In this document: piece by piece, positions 1 through 9,451 of the stretch | How positions within the stretch are numbered: the first letter of the stretch is position 1 | Layout of the letters: each line of letters starts with the position of its first letter | Origin: Serripes groenlandicus | Lineage: Eukaryota > Mollusca > Bivalvia > Cardiida > Cardiidae | Length of the DNA: 64,000 nucleotides | Reading direction: 5' to 3' | Assembly: GCA_031761405.1 (NCBI GenBank) | Contig: JASEVX010000007.1 | Span: forward strand, 33,645,677-33,709,676 | Made by a program: the position numbers and the translations under genes | Notes under the pieces: generated by a model | What the model was told of the DNA's origin: nothing | Seen by the model: only the letters and a program-made list of their open reading frames with translations | Database searches by the model: none

Positions 1-145
1 TTTTGAAAAGCGAGCAATTTCTCCTTTTGCCACAATGTTTTCCACTTTTAGTCATAGGTTATCCATTCAATTATATTATTCTCTTTTTTGACAAAATATG
101 TTCAAAGTCGTCAGCTGCAGAATTGTCATATGACGGGAAGGGTTA
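1..145 (+). mobile_element. M1 MITE, 5' part outside window
   Basis: Right two thirds of an M1 copy. M1 is about 230 bp, flanked by TTAA, with ends CCCTTTCCC(T/A)CATA, a subterminal CTGCAGCAGAC box and its inverse near each end, and a central hairpin (GAAATTGC..GCAATTTC flanked by CACTATG/CACAATG boxes). It has no frame. TTAA target and CCC termini suggest piggyBac-type mobilisation (inference). This copy starts inside the hairpin and ends at a diverged GGGTTA. Confidence 0.8.
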
Positions 146-260
146 TATCCCATGGGAATTATTTCCTACTGGGAAATAGGGTTTTTCTAATCCCTGTAAA
201 GTTTTGTAAATCTTTGCAATATGTATATTGATAAATGGCTTGTGTGTATGGATGGTGTTG

Positions 261-418
261 TTTTGATGCTATTTTCAACAATTTTTCAGTTATTTCAAAG
301 CGTTTCCTGGGTTAGCTTCCAGTACTACTGGTCCATTTATTTTGAATTCAGCCAGTCAGTCCTGAATGCTAATACCCACAATCCTTAGTGCCAAGGAGGG
401 AAAGCCATTAAAAGATCT
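261..418 (-). mobile_element. SINE fragment
   Basis: Reverse-strand SINE lacking its tRNA head. It shares CCAGTACTACTGGTCCATTT and ACCAAGGAGGG with the better copy at 32107-32335, and the tail side TTTTCAACAATTTTTCAGTTAT with the other SINEs here. Confidence 0.6.
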
Positions 419-509
419 AGATAAGCATGTGCCTCCCACAGTCTCATGACCAGGATCATCCTTGTTTGCCGTCTAGTCCTACAAACATAATATGGAAATC
501 ATATTTATC

Positions 510-726
510 TTAACCCTTTCCCAAATATAGACGCTTTCTGACGCCTCTGCAGCAGACAACTTTTGAAAACATTGTGGCAATGGGAAATTGCTCATAATGA
601 GCTATTTCTTTTTTTTCAACAATGTTTTGAACTTTTTATACCTTCATTTATCGATATTTCCTGTGTTTTTGCCTAGATTTTTTCAAAGTTGTCTGCTGCA
701 GATTTGTTTATGTGGGAAAGGGATTA
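510..726 (+). mobile_element. M1 MITE, full length, diverged
   Basis: Begins TTAACCCTTTCCCAAATATAGACG, has CTGCAGCAGAC at the left and GTCTGCTGCAG at the right, and ends GGGAAAGGGATTA. The second TTAA has mutated. Confidence 0.85.
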
Positions 727-1197
727 TTGGCATTTTCAAGTGGGAAAAAGTAAAATGGAAGATGTATTCCTTGGAATTGTTAAGAGTTTTCTAATCTCAA
801 ATTGCATAAATAAATTCACTGAGGAAAAAATCCAACCAGAACATCGATAATAAATAAATTATCTGAAGAGATGTCTTTTTCAAAAACATGTTAGAAAAGA
901 TATACATGTATAACATTTTAAAAACTGGAAACATAGATTTGAGACAGAGTTGAAAAGGTGTCAATTTTGATGTCATCAATAAAAATTAGAACCTTTTAAG
1001 TTCACTGATGGACACAAATTGATCTAAAAATGGACAATTTAAAAAAGAATTGATCCTAACAATGGACTATTAAGAATTGATCTCAGATTCACCACAAAGT
1101 ATATTGGTCCTGAGTACCTACCTGGTCAAATAAAAGCTGAAAAATCCATAAAAACAAACAATGTGTTCTAGAAATAAACTGTTGGACAGTTAAATTG
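727..1197. other. AT-rich stretch, nothing recognised
   Basis: No repeat end, splice-like exon or long frame is visible. Two short degenerate phrases (TTGATCC.AACAATGGAC and a similar one) recur around 1020-1085. Confidence 0.5.
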
Positions 1198-2180
1198 AAC
1201 CCTTCGATCTCACCTGCAGCTGTATGATGCATCTACAGCAGAACACATTTGAAAACATTGTGGAACAAGAGCTGTCCACCCTCGACTTTTTTGTGCTTGC
1301 CAATAAAACAAAACTTTTTCAAAAAAGAGTCTTAATTCTTATAAAAACCTTTACTGAATTATGCACTCTTGACTGTTGGTGGAGGTTATGATGGTAAAAA
1401 GATTTTTGTAAGTGTTTAAGCTATATCTCTAATTGTTTTGAAAAAAGTTGATTAGGTATGAATAACTTAACCAAAATTATAAATCGAAAAAGGGCCATAG
1501 TTCTTAAACAAAACTTAACAGAATTATGTACCCTTGTCTGTTGAAGGAGGTAATGATGATAAATAAGTATTGTAAGTTTATAAGCTAAATCACTAATGCA
1601 TGTTTTGAAAAAAATTCTAAGGCGAAAAATGGCCATAATTCTTAAAAAAACATTGACAGAGTTATGTACTCTTGTCTGTTGCTTGAGGTAATGATGGTGA
1701 AAAAAGTGTTGTAAGTTTCAAAGCAATATCTGTAATGGTTTTGAAAAAAAGTAAATTGGTACAAAAAACTTAACCTAAATTCTAAGTAAAAAAGGGCCAT
1801 AATTCTTACAAAAACCTTGACAGAGTTATGAACTCTTGTCTATTGATGGAGGTAATGATGGTGAATAAGTGTTGTACGTTTCAAAGCAATATCTGTAATG
1901 GTTTTGACAAAAAAGGGAATTGGTACAAAAGCCTTAACCAAGGTGTGACACCGACGCCGACGACGGGGTGAGTAGTATTAGCTAGCCTTTTCTTCGAAAA
2001 GTCGAGCTAAAAAGGTGACATTGTTCATAATGAGCACATTTTTCTTTTGCCACACAACATTCTCAACTCTTTATTAATATGCAAAAATTAAACTTTCCGT
2101 TTCGTCTCTAGAGATTGTTTATTGTTTGGCCTGTATACTTTTAAAGTCAACTGCTGCAGTTTTGATGTACATGGTAAAGC
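1198..2180 (+). mobile_element. M1 MITE split by a Helentron-like insertion
   Basis: The left part (1198-1263) runs from a degenerate end through ACAGCAGAACACATTTGAAA to ACATTGTGG. The right part (2014-2180) resumes at GTGACATTGTTCATAATGAG and ends near CTGCTGCAG..GGTAAAG. The 750 bp between them is the element at 1264-2013. Confidence 0.7.
1264..2013 (-). mobile_element. Helentron-like non-autonomous element with ~160-bp repeats
   Basis: Read on the minus strand it begins TTTTTAGCTCGACTTTTCG and ends AAGTCGAGGGTGGACAG plus CTCTTGTT. The 5' AGCTCGACTT is the inverse of the 3' subterminal AAGTCGAG, the asymmetric inverted-repeat plan known in Helentron/Helitron2 elements. The core holds about four degenerate units (GGGCCATAATTCTTA, TTGTCTGTTG..GGAGGTAATGATG) spaced 140-165 bp. 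No frame. It lies inside M1. Confidence 0.6.
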
Positions 2181-2416
2181 CGCGGTTCTTAGGGTCTGTT
2201 TACTTTTTTCAAATTTTATAAATTTGTTCCAGCTAAAACCTATTTACATGAATTTTGATTTTTTGGTTCAACACAATAAAACCTGATATGTTGAATGCTG
2301 ACTACTTGTACAAAATGAAATCAACTTGAAAAAACGTTGACAATAAACCTTTTTCCCATATTCCTCAAATCTGTTACAGAATTAAGACTCTGATAATATC
2401 TCAGGAAAAAACTTGA

Positions 2417-2524
2417 GTTCAAAACATTGTGGCTCAAGGAGAAATTCTCCTTTTGACACAATGGTTTTAAAAGTTGTCTGCTGCAGATGCGTCAATATGC
2501 CATTGTAAAGAGTGAAAGAGTTAA
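2417..2524 (-). mobile_element. M1 MITE, half copy
   Basis: Keeps the central hairpin region (ACATTGTGGCTCAAGGAG), GTCTGCTGCAGATGCG and a final GAGTTAA. The other arm is missing. Confidence 0.65.
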
Positions 2525-2756
2525 AAATTCACAATAAAGTAATGTAAATAATTTAGAAAAAGATATTGTTGGAAAAATAGAAAATGTTCATCTGGTGGCG
2601 ATTTGTCTTTCATCTACAACATTTCCAAAGTTGTTCGCTGTGTTTTTCTTCAAAATAATTCTTTCATTAGGAAAAGGGTTATATTGACCAATTAAGTTCG
2701 TGGGAAAATTGTTTTTAAGTCTAATAGTCAAGAGACTAATCCCTTGGATTAATCCA

Positions 2757-2968
2757 TTAACCCTTTCCCTCATACGACAATTCTGCAGCAGACGACTTTG
2801 AACATATTTTGTCAAACAGTAGAAAATCTCCATAATTGAATGGATAACCTATGACAAAAAGTGGAGAACATTGTGGCAAAAGGAGAAATTGCACGTTTTG
2901 TGCAATTTCTTCTTTTGTCACTATGTTTTCAAAAAGCCGTCTGCTGCAGAGGCGTTAGAAAGGGTTAA
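2757..2968 (-). mobile_element. M1 MITE, young subfamily, 20-bp end deletion
   Basis: Starts TTAACCCTTTCCCTCATACG. The body is nearly identical to the copies at 17663, 20582 and 52131. The distal arm skips from GAGGCGT to AGAAAGGGTTAA, losing the usual AGCGTCTATATGAGG segment. Confidence 0.9.
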
Positions 2969-3162
2969 ATAAAAGTGTTTGGACTCTTTCACATTCAACA
3001 CATTGGAAAACAAGAATGAGATATCTGGATAAATGAATGTGATATTGAGACAAGTTATATAAAGCAGTGAAAAAAGAGAAATATATAGCTAAACAAAAGT
3101 AATTCGACCTTTTCTCACGATAATTTAAAAAGTATAAGTGCGGAGGTTTCAATAGTCTGTAT

Positions 3163-3202
3163 AATGTTCTCACATTCAACAAATCTGCCAGCAGACGTCT
3201 TT
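3163..3202 (-). mobile_element. M1 left fragment, split by DIRS
   Basis: CTCACATTCAACAAATCTG..GCAGACGTCTTT is the left arm of an M1 copy. It stops at the DIRS terminus and continues at 10100. Confidence 0.75.
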
Positions 3203-3397
3203 AAAATGAAGTTTTTTAAAGTAAAACATATTTTTATTAGAAAATACTTACCAGTCATTTAATACCTGATATATCATCTCTATACACCTTAATTATCCAA
3301 AAAAAACGCCCACGTTAGCATATCCCTCACGTATCCGTGACATACACGGCCGCCCGGAAGTACAGGCGCGCACGTGAGCGGGTAGTCACTTTTCATT
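3203..3397 (-). repeat. DIRS inverted terminal repeat, 3' side of element
   Basis: Inverted match to 9931-10099 from ACCAGTCATTTAATACCTGA inward to TAGTCACTTTTCATT. It carries an extra AT-rich outer extension (3203-3245) absent from the opposite repeat, as expected for the DIRS right terminus. The inner half is CpG-rich with a CACGTG box. Confidence 0.93.
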
Positions 3398-3444
3398 CAC
3401 CGTTAAGTATTGGTGACGACGCGGGGCTGGGAGGTGGGACTCTA

Positions 3445-3541
3445 TAAATGACTGGTAAGTATTTTCTAATAAAAATATGTTTTACTTTAAAAAACTTCAT
3501 TTTTATATCAAAAATACATTACCAGTCATTTAATACCTGAT
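3445..3541. repeat. DIRS internal complementary region
   Basis: The first half (3445-3502) is the inverse of the outer end of the 3203 repeat. The second half (about 3499-3541) is the inverse of the outer end of the 10099 repeat. The two termini are thus juxtaposed head to head, which in the DIRS1 model templates circular DNA. The match is essentially perfect. Confidence 0.93.
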
Positions 3542-3724
3542 GACTTCGTAGCATAGGACGGGAGGTTCGACCAATACTTACTGTCGTTCCAGGTACGTAG
3601 TAGTATATTATTCCATATTTTTCAGAACAAACATACTTGATTCCAACGGTAGTATAAAGTGATAGTGGAGATTGAATACAGTTTCAATCAGTATTCACTT
3701 TATTTATGTGTTGGATTATAATAA

Positions 3725-6610
3725 TTAGCGAACAACTCGCTGAGAAGCCACAAGGGGACCCAGAGAGAACAAGTTATCTGACTGACTAGCCATAGAACGT
3801 AAGTAGAAAGACGAAAAGGTAGATTGCGACTTCCATACTGCCGCTTGAAGAATCTCTTCAAGAGGAACATTATTAGAGAATGCCCAACTTGTAGAGAGAG
3901 CTCTAACCTCGTGCGGACGAATCCGCAGAAACGAGAGATCTCGACTAGACAGGTCTTTATAAGCTAATTTTATAGTAATAGATATCCAGCGGGAAATAGA
4001 TGCCGCCGAAATATCTTTACAACCTATAAGAGGAAGAAATAACCTCTTTCTCCGACCCCGAGTCCCTTCAACTCTCTTAAGATAATGCTTAAGAGACCTA
4101 ACGGGACAAAGGGTTCTGTCGGAATCAGAAGGACCACAGGTCGCCGAAAGGCTGGGAACTGTGATCGGCGAAGGTGAAACCGAAGGTAACTGGTTTTTAG
4201 CCAGGAACCCCGGTTGACAGAGTAGAGTAAAAGAGCCATCAGACTCATTGAATCTGATGTGCCCTGTTTCTACTGAAAGAGCATGTAATTCGCTCCTTCG
4301 ACGAGCTGTAGCGAAAGCTAAAAGAAAGACGGTTTTATAAGTTAGAAACTTTAAAGACGCCGATACTAGAGGCTCGTATGGAGCTCTAGTAAGCGACCAA
4401 AGGACGCAAGACAAATCCCATTTTGGAGTTAAACTCCTACAAACGGGTTTCTCTAATTCGAACGAGCGTATAAGTTCCGAGAGAAACGGATTTGAACCGA
4501 TACTCTCTCCCCCAATGAACTTAAACGTGTTCGATAACATAGAACGGTAGCCTTTCACCGTACTAATTGCCAGTTGTTTTTCTTCGAAAAGAAAAAGAAG
4601 GAAATCGGCAATCCGAGTTACAGAGGGACACTCCGGATTGACCGACCTTGTACCACACCAATCTGAGAAAACTCTCCACTTGGAATCATAAACGATTCTA
4701 GTGGATCGTCTTCTTGATTGTGCGATACGAGAGGCAACTTTTTGAGAAAAGTTTCTCTCTCGGACAGAACGCTTGATAATGTCCAGGCGTGAAGATGTAG
4801 CATTGCCAGGTTGGGATGAAGACGCCGACCTGGTTGCTGAAACAGTACGTCTTCTCGAATAGGAAGTCGTATTGGATTTGCCGAGAGACAGGCCAGGAGG
4901 TCGCTGAACCACGACCTCTGGGGCCAACAGGGTGCTATCAACAGTATTTTGCACTGTTGCGAGCGAAGAACCTTTTGAAGTACGATCGGAACCAGTATGA
5001 ACGGGGGAAACGCATACCCGAACAGGAGGTTCCAATCGAGGGTCAGTGCGTCCACTGCCCAAGCTGCAGGATCGTACATCGGGGATACATAAAGTGGCAG
5101 CCGATGATTGACTCTGGTGGCGAAAAGATCCACCAGGGGTGTCCCGATCCGCATGAACACTGAGTTCAACACACTCTGGTTCAATGTCCATTCCGCCGGA
5201 AGAATTTTGTTCTGGCGGGATAGACTGTCTGCTAAGACATTTAGACGACCTGGGACGTGTTTTACTAGAAGTACTAACGACGTCGCCTGACACCAAAGGA
5301 GTAACTTCCAAGTCTCTAAAAAGAGAAGATGGGAGTGCGTTCCTCCTTGCCTGCGAATGTACGACACAACAGTAGTATTGTCCGTCGACAACAAAACAGT
5401 TTTGTTCGCAACGGCGGCAGCGAACTGATTGAGGGCTAGCAGGACTGCCCTCAGTTCCAAGTTGTTTATGTGAAAACACTTCTCCTCCGCTGTCCACATG
5501 CCCTGGGCTGTTAGGCCCTGCGGCTCTAAATGAGCTCCCCAACCCGCAGCACTGGCATCTGTAAATAGGTACAGATCCGGAGGTGGTGTGAGTAAGGGTA
5601 CCCCTTGTTGATAGATTAACGGATCCAGCCACCACCGAAGGTGGGTCTTGAAGAAATCCGTCAGAGCTATCTCCTGATCCAGTGAGTCCACAGACGGACG
5701 CCACCGGGACAGAAAAAGAAACTGAAGGGGTCGCATGTGGAGCCTTCCTAGAAAGACTAGGTCGGCTGCTGCACTCAGGGAACCCAGAAGTGACAGCATG
5801 GATCGGGCTGTTACCGCAGCCTGTTCCAGTGCGAGACCGATTTTCTGTAAAAGAGAATCGACTCTGTCCGTAGGTACTTGAATTACCGCTAAGTCGGTGA
5901 GGAACGTCATACCCACGAACGTGAACCTCTTTGACGGAATTAATTCCGACTTCTGCGTGTTGGGTATTAAACCCAATCGCAGAATGGTCCGCCAGGCTAG
6001 GGACAGATCGTGAAGTAAAAGTACACGATCCGTCCTGTGGAGAAGCCAATCGTCGAAGTATTGAAGAAGTTGGGGTCCTTTCCTGCGAAGGTAGGCTCCC
6101 ACAACACTGATTATCTTCGTAAACACTCGAGGGGCGGACTTGAGGCCGAAGGGAAGAGCCCTGAATTGGAACACTTCTCCCTCTATCACAAACCGAAGGT
6201 ATTTCCTCGAGGAGGACGCTATCGGGATGTGATAATAGGCGTCTGTTAGATCTAGAGAGACCGCCCAGTCGCCTTTCCGAATTGCTACTCGGATGGAGCG
6301 GGTCGACTCCATTTTGAATTTCTCGACCGGAATCAATAGATTTAGCGCAGATAAATCTATAACCGGTCTCCACCTGCCGTCTTTCTTCGGAACAAGAAAA
6401 AGACGGCTGTAGAAACCCCGAGAATTGGGGTTGAGAACCCTCTCTATGGCATTCTTTTTCAGAAGTGATGAAATCACCTCCGACATGGCCGGATGACGTG
6501 ATGACATGTCGATCGGCACGCTTGTCAGCGGAGGGGGGGAAATGAAGGGAATCAGATACCCTTCGTGTATCACAGATAAAATCCAACGATCCTCTGTGAT
6601 ACTTTCCCAC
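3725..6610 (-). CDS. DIRS tyrosine recombinase (YR) frame
   Basis: 961-codon frame. Only the C-terminal third resembles a known fold: residues about 640-940 form a phage-integrase-type tyrosine recombinase, which would integrate the circular DNA intermediate in the nucleus. Visible catalytic set: Arg in ATARRRSEL (about 771), HxxR in RPHEVR (H900, R903) and the nucleophile in FSSFYLR (Y936). Residues 1-600 lie over the RT frame in another phase; they are Ser/Arg/Gly-rich and match nothing I know, yet contain no stop over about 1.8 kb. Such extensive RT/YR overlap is known in DIRS elements. The true YR start may be internal or reached by splicing or frameshifting; the ATG at 6610 is simply the first available. 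Confidence 0.85.
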   Translation of the reverse strand: MGKYHRGSLDFICDTRRVSDSLHFPPSADKRADRHVITSSGHVGGDFITSEKECHREGSQPQFSGFLQPSFSCSEERRQVETGYRFICAKSIDSGREIQNGVDPLHPSSNSERRLGGLSRSNRRLLSHPDSVLLEEIPSVCDRGRSVPIQGSSLRPQVRPSSVYEDNQCCGSLPSQERTPTSSILRRLASPQDGSCTFTSRSVPSLADHSAIGFNTQHAEVGINSVKEVHVRGYDVPHRLSGNSSTYGQSRFSFTENRSRTGTGCGNSPIHAVTSGFPECSSRPSLSRKAPHATPSVSFSVPVASVCGLTGSGDSSDGFLQDPPSVVAGSVNLSTRGTLTHTTSGSVPIYRCQCCGLGSSFRAAGPNSPGHVDSGGEVFSHKQLGTEGSPASPQSVRCRRCEQNCFVVDGQYYCCVVHSQARRNALPSSLFRDLEVTPLVSGDVVSTSSKTRPRSSKCLSRQSIPPEQNSSGGMDIEPECVELSVHADRDTPGGSFRHQSQSSAATLCIPDVRSCSLGSGRTDPRLEPPVRVCVSPVHTGSDRTSKGSSLATVQNTVDSTLLAPEVVVQRPPGLSLGKSNTTSYSRRRTVSATRSASSSQPGNATSSRLDIIKRSVRERNFSQKVASRIAQSRRRSTRIVYDSKWRVFSDWCGTRSVNPECPSVTRIADFLLFLFEEKQLAISTVKGYRSMLSNTFKFIGGESIGSNPFLSELIRSFELEKPVCRSLTPKWDLSCVLWSLTRAPYEPLVSASLKFLTYKTVFLLAFATARRRSELHALSVETGHIRFNESDGSFTLLCQPGFLAKNQLPSVSPSPITVPSLSATCGPSDSDRTLCPVRSLKHYLKRVEGTRGRRKRLFLPLIGCKDISAASISRWISITIKLAYKDLSSRDLSFLRIRPHEVRALSTSWAFSNNVPLEEILQAAVWKSQSTFSSFYLRSMASQSDNLFSLGPLVASQRVVR

Positions 6611-6669
6611 TCCTCCGTGAAAAATGACAGGCGGCCCCCGACTGCAATCTCCGACCTTGGGATTGTCAT
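4618..6669 (-). CDS. DIRS reverse transcriptase / RNase H / methyltransferase-like polyprotein
   Basis: 683 codons. RT at about 85-260: SRLFLVPKKDGRWRPVIDL, catalytic Asp in LDLTDAYYHIP (140/143), ALPFGLKSAPRVF and the YFDD box (204-207). RNase H at about 365-490: FTDASAAGWG (D371), NNLELRAVLLAL (E405), STDNTT (D430), ADSLSR (D481). A third region, about 510-590 (PLVDLFATRVNH, YAFPPF, LLIAPCWPQRSWF), fits the Dam-like methyltransferase domain reported for DIRS1 elements, with FPPF where active enzymes have (D/N)PPY/F, so methylation activity is doubtful. The start lies 16 nt after the gag-like stop in another phase, so termination-reinitiation is plausible. The last ~50 codons overlap the start of the recombinase domain. 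Confidence 0.93.
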   Translation of the reverse strand: MTIPRSEIAVGGRLSFFTEEWESITEDRWILSVIHEGYLIPFISPPPLTSVPIDMSSRHPAMSEVISSLLKKNAIERVLNPNSRGFYSRLFLVPKKDGRWRPVIDLSALNLLIPVEKFKMESTRSIRVAIRKGDWAVSLDLTDAYYHIPIASSSRKYLRFVIEGEVFQFRALPFGLKSAPRVFTKIISVVGAYLRRKGPQLLQYFDDWLLHRTDRVLLLHDLSLAWRTILRLGLIPNTQKSELIPSKRFTFVGMTFLTDLAVIQVPTDRVDSLLQKIGLALEQAAVTARSMLSLLGSLSAAADLVFLGRLHMRPLQFLFLSRWRPSVDSLDQEIALTDFFKTHLRWWLDPLIYQQGVPLLTPPPDLYLFTDASAAGWGAHLEPQGLTAQGMWTAEEKCFHINNLELRAVLLALNQFAAAVANKTVLLSTDNTTVVSYIRRQGGTHSHLLFLETWKLLLWCQATSLVLLVKHVPGRLNVLADSLSRQNKILPAEWTLNQSVLNSVFMRIGTPLVDLFATRVNHRLPLYVSPMYDPAAWAVDALTLDWNLLFGYAFPPFILVPIVLQKVLRSQQCKILLIAPCWPQRSWFSDLLACLSANPIRLPIREDVLFQQPGRRLHPNLAMLHLHAWTLSSVLSERETFLKKLPLVSHNQEDDPLESFMIPSGEFSQIGVVQGRSIRSVPL

Positions 6670-6685
6670 AGAGAGGAGCGAATCC

Positions 6686-9451
6686 CTAGGGCTGCGGCTT
6701 CGGGTTCGTGTTAACTCTAGCGGGCTGCCGATGCTTAGTACCCTGATAAGGGCGCTTCGGTTTAGCCGCTTTTTGACCCGTGGAAGGGGTTTGTTTAGGC
6801 TGAAACGCCTTTACATCCCGCTTTGGCTTCTTTGCTGGGTTGGGTTTCTTAGAACTACCCACATTCGCAGAATACGCTGAACGTTTCTGGCCCTGCGCAA
6901 AAGCCTTAGCTGCGTTCGCCGAAAGGCGTCGAGACTGTTCTGACGCATCAGCAGCCGTCACTGCAGCAATCCTTCCATCAAAGAGTTGTTTCGACTCCAA
7001 TGGTGCGGCCCTCAGGCTGTCCTTGCTAGCACTTAGCAATGAGTTAGGAGCAGCTAGCACTGCGTCCCTCCTCATGGACAGTATCTCTGTGGCGGTCTGA
7101 AGATTCAGTGCCATGAGATGCCTGTTGCCTGTGTCGAAAGCTTCGAGAATTCTGTTAGCCCCTAGGCTAGAGATATTCTCCTCTTTTAACAACAAAGACA
7201 GAGCGACTGCGAAATGGTTGTCATGAGATGACACCATTACACCCAGTCTTGCTCTGGCCTCCCACTTCTCTAGAGTCTTAGAAGAGACTTGAACAGAAGC
7301 GGGTGCAGTTAACCCCAGTTTAGTTGCATCCCCGTCTAAAGCTGGCACTTTGACAGGGAAGAACTCCTTAGACGTGGAATACGCTTTAGGATTGACCCAT
7401 TCCTTAGAAATGGGTACTGGGACCGACCAGCCTGAAGGCAAAGCCTCTAGAGACCTGGTCGACTGCAATTGGTCTAACAACCTGCCCAAGTTGTTAGCTT
7501 GAGGAAGTAATTTCACTGGCGTAAAAGCCTGTACATTCAGTTCCTCTAGGCTCGAAAGGTTTTTCCGACGTGGGGGAGCGTCAACCTTAGGGCATAAAGC
7601 ATTCGGCACCACCCGAAATACTTCGTCAATAGCCTGCTGAAAAGACCAACGCTCTACAGCTGGCTCCTCATCGGAAGGAGACCTATTTCCCTCATCATCG
7701 TTAGACGACGATGTAGGGTTGCGTGTACTCCTCTGAGGTTGACCACTCGGTCTTCCAACCGGTAGATCAATGTCCGACTCAGACATGGATAATTCAGAAT
7801 AATCCATGTTCTGCCGAAGATTTTGTGAAGCAGGCCCCCTCTCCGCAGCAGAGGGCGGCCGTACAAAATCTTCTGCCGGGGCCGAACTAACCGTATGGGA
7901 CGGTTTCGACCTCTCGTTCACAGAATGACGCAATGTATTCTGATCCCGAGGTTGCCTATAATCGGACTGCCTATCAAGTAGGTGTCCCCCCGAGAGCAGT
8001 GAATTCCCATGAGATGGGTAATGCTGATCCCGGTAGGCCGTTGAACTCTGTCTAACACCTACCGGTTCCATATTATGGACCGGTGGCTGGTATTGAGGAG
8101 CAGCATATTGTCTTGCGACATACACTGTCCCCCCAGGGGAAGAAAAAGATTTTCCGTAACCCCCATACCCGATGGAAGATAGAGGAATAATCGAACCCGG
8201 TGCAACACCAGGCTTTAAATTATTCTGATTCTGTAGTGGAGCAGAGATCGATCGATAATTAGCATCAATTCGGTCTATCACTACAGAACCCGTGCCTAGA
8301 CGCGCCATGTTTACACAGTCGTCTGGCAGTGTAGACGAGGCATTGAAAAATGCCCTACTACTCGGTTGGCCTGTGTTTACATAAGACACTGGTGTTTGTG
8401 TCGTATTCACAGGCGTGACCGATTGGCCCGTAGCACCATAACGAAATGGGCTACTGACCTGATGCGGCATGTCTCCATGCGCGCGATTTTGGCTAGTCGT
8501 CGAATCAATTAAGATAGTCTGACTGCCAGGATGAATCGGTGCTAAACGATCAACCTTTTGCCTGGCTGGGTCCTTGCAATCGGACCTTTGCCCTGTCGCA
8601 TCACAGATACGTGAGCGACTACCTGGTCTAGTCATGGCAACGTGACTGACTGGCCCAGTCCAGTCCAACCCGGACTGACTGGTGAAAGGTCGCGTCATTA
8701 ACGAATGACTCCTCTCCGGTTGCCCGGTGACCTGACGTGCCTCGGTATTTGGGTTTTGTTGCTCAGCCCAACAAAACCCAGGTTGACTATGCATAGGCAG
8801 GAGTGAAGCTGCACTATACAAAGTCTCCGGAACACTACGTCCCCCGACGTAGGTAACCGGTACTCTGCAGCTGTCCGAAGACAGCTGTAGCTCAGAGTAT
8901 GGTGTCGGATTGGTACAACTCATGCAGTTATCCCGGAAAGCTACCAAAGGCACTCCTTCTTTCGAAGGCCCAGCCCTGACACCAGGCGACAGATGGTGAG
9001 GTTCAGCGGTTAAATGATCCAGCTGAGCATTTTCCCCGCTGTTTCCGTACGGTTTCTGAAGTTTCCCGACGGAGCAACTCTCACCCAAAGCTACCATCCG
9101 AATTTCCTCAGCGCGCGGAAAAACGGCTGTGTTGAGCGGAGAAGAAGGCTCAGCATTGCCCTTCGACTCGCTCAACACCGTTGCAGAGTCCGGTTGGGAG
9201 AACCCCTCGAACTCTGCCTCACTCGATGAAGATAAAGGCACCCTCTTAGGGGTCTTCTTTATCTTCCTGCTTTTACGAGTCTTACTCCGCACGACCTTTT
9301 TCCAAATGGAAATAGGCCATGTCGAGCAGTACTCGCAAGGTGAAGCCTGTGTGCATTTGGTGCACACAACGCAGGTCGGATGCGAATCCCATAGGTGCAC
9401 AGCATGACCACATGGGCTCCGCATCCCTTCACCAGTAATTGACATTGACAT
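6686..9451 (-). CDS. DIRS gag-like protein
   Basis: 921 codons, first frame of the element; it would coat the RNA in the cytoplasm (inferred from position). Near the N-terminus is a Cys/His cluster (C14, H16, H19, H24, C27, C30, C33, C39, C42, ending CSTW) of the kind seen at the start of other DIRS1 gag-like proteins and probably zinc-binding. The middle (about 100-520) is Ser/Thr/Gln/Pro-rich and low-complexity. Residues about 600-840 are more ordered (RWSFQQAIDEVF, LGVMVSSHDNHFAVALSLL). The tail is Lys/Arg/Pro-rich (KKPNPAKKPKRD), suited to nucleic-acid binding. There is no capsid-type CCHC knuckle. Confidence 0.88.
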   Translation of the reverse strand: MSMSITGEGMRSPCGHAVHLWDSHPTCVVCTKCTQASPCEYCSTWPISIWKKVVRSKTRKSRKIKKTPKRVPLSSSSEAEFEGFSQPDSATVLSESKGNAEPSSPLNTAVFPRAEEIRMVALGESCSVGKLQKPYGNSGENAQLDHLTAEPHHLSPGVRAGPSKEGVPLVAFRDNCMSCTNPTPYSELQLSSDSCRVPVTYVGGRSVPETLYSAASLLPMHSQPGFCWAEQQNPNTEARQVTGQPERSHSLMTRPFTSQSGLDWTGPVSHVAMTRPGSRSRICDATGQRSDCKDPARQKVDRLAPIHPGSQTILIDSTTSQNRAHGDMPHQVSSPFRYGATGQSVTPVNTTQTPVSYVNTGQPSSRAFFNASSTLPDDCVNMARLGTGSVVIDRIDANYRSISAPLQNQNNLKPGVAPGSIIPLSSIGYGGYGKSFSSPGGTVYVARQYAAPQYQPPVHNMEPVGVRQSSTAYRDQHYPSHGNSLLSGGHLLDRQSDYRQPRDQNTLRHSVNERSKPSHTVSSAPAEDFVRPPSAAERGPASQNLRQNMDYSELSMSESDIDLPVGRPSGQPQRSTRNPTSSSNDDEGNRSPSDEEPAVERWSFQQAIDEVFRVVPNALCPKVDAPPRRKNLSSLEELNVQAFTPVKLLPQANNLGRLLDQLQSTRSLEALPSGWSVPVPISKEWVNPKAYSTSKEFFPVKVPALDGDATKLGLTAPASVQVSSKTLEKWEARARLGVMVSSHDNHFAVALSLLLKEENISSLGANRILEAFDTGNRHLMALNLQTATEILSMRRDAVLAAPNSLLSASKDSLRAAPLESKQLFDGRIAAVTAADASEQSRRLSANAAKAFAQGQKRSAYSANVGSSKKPNPAKKPKRDVKAFQPKQTPSTGQKAAKPKRPYQGTKHRQPARVNTNPKPQP

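Noticed and set aside
6506..6880. 124-codon plus-strand frame across the gag/RT junction
   Set aside because: Antisense to two strongly supported frames; no independent signal.
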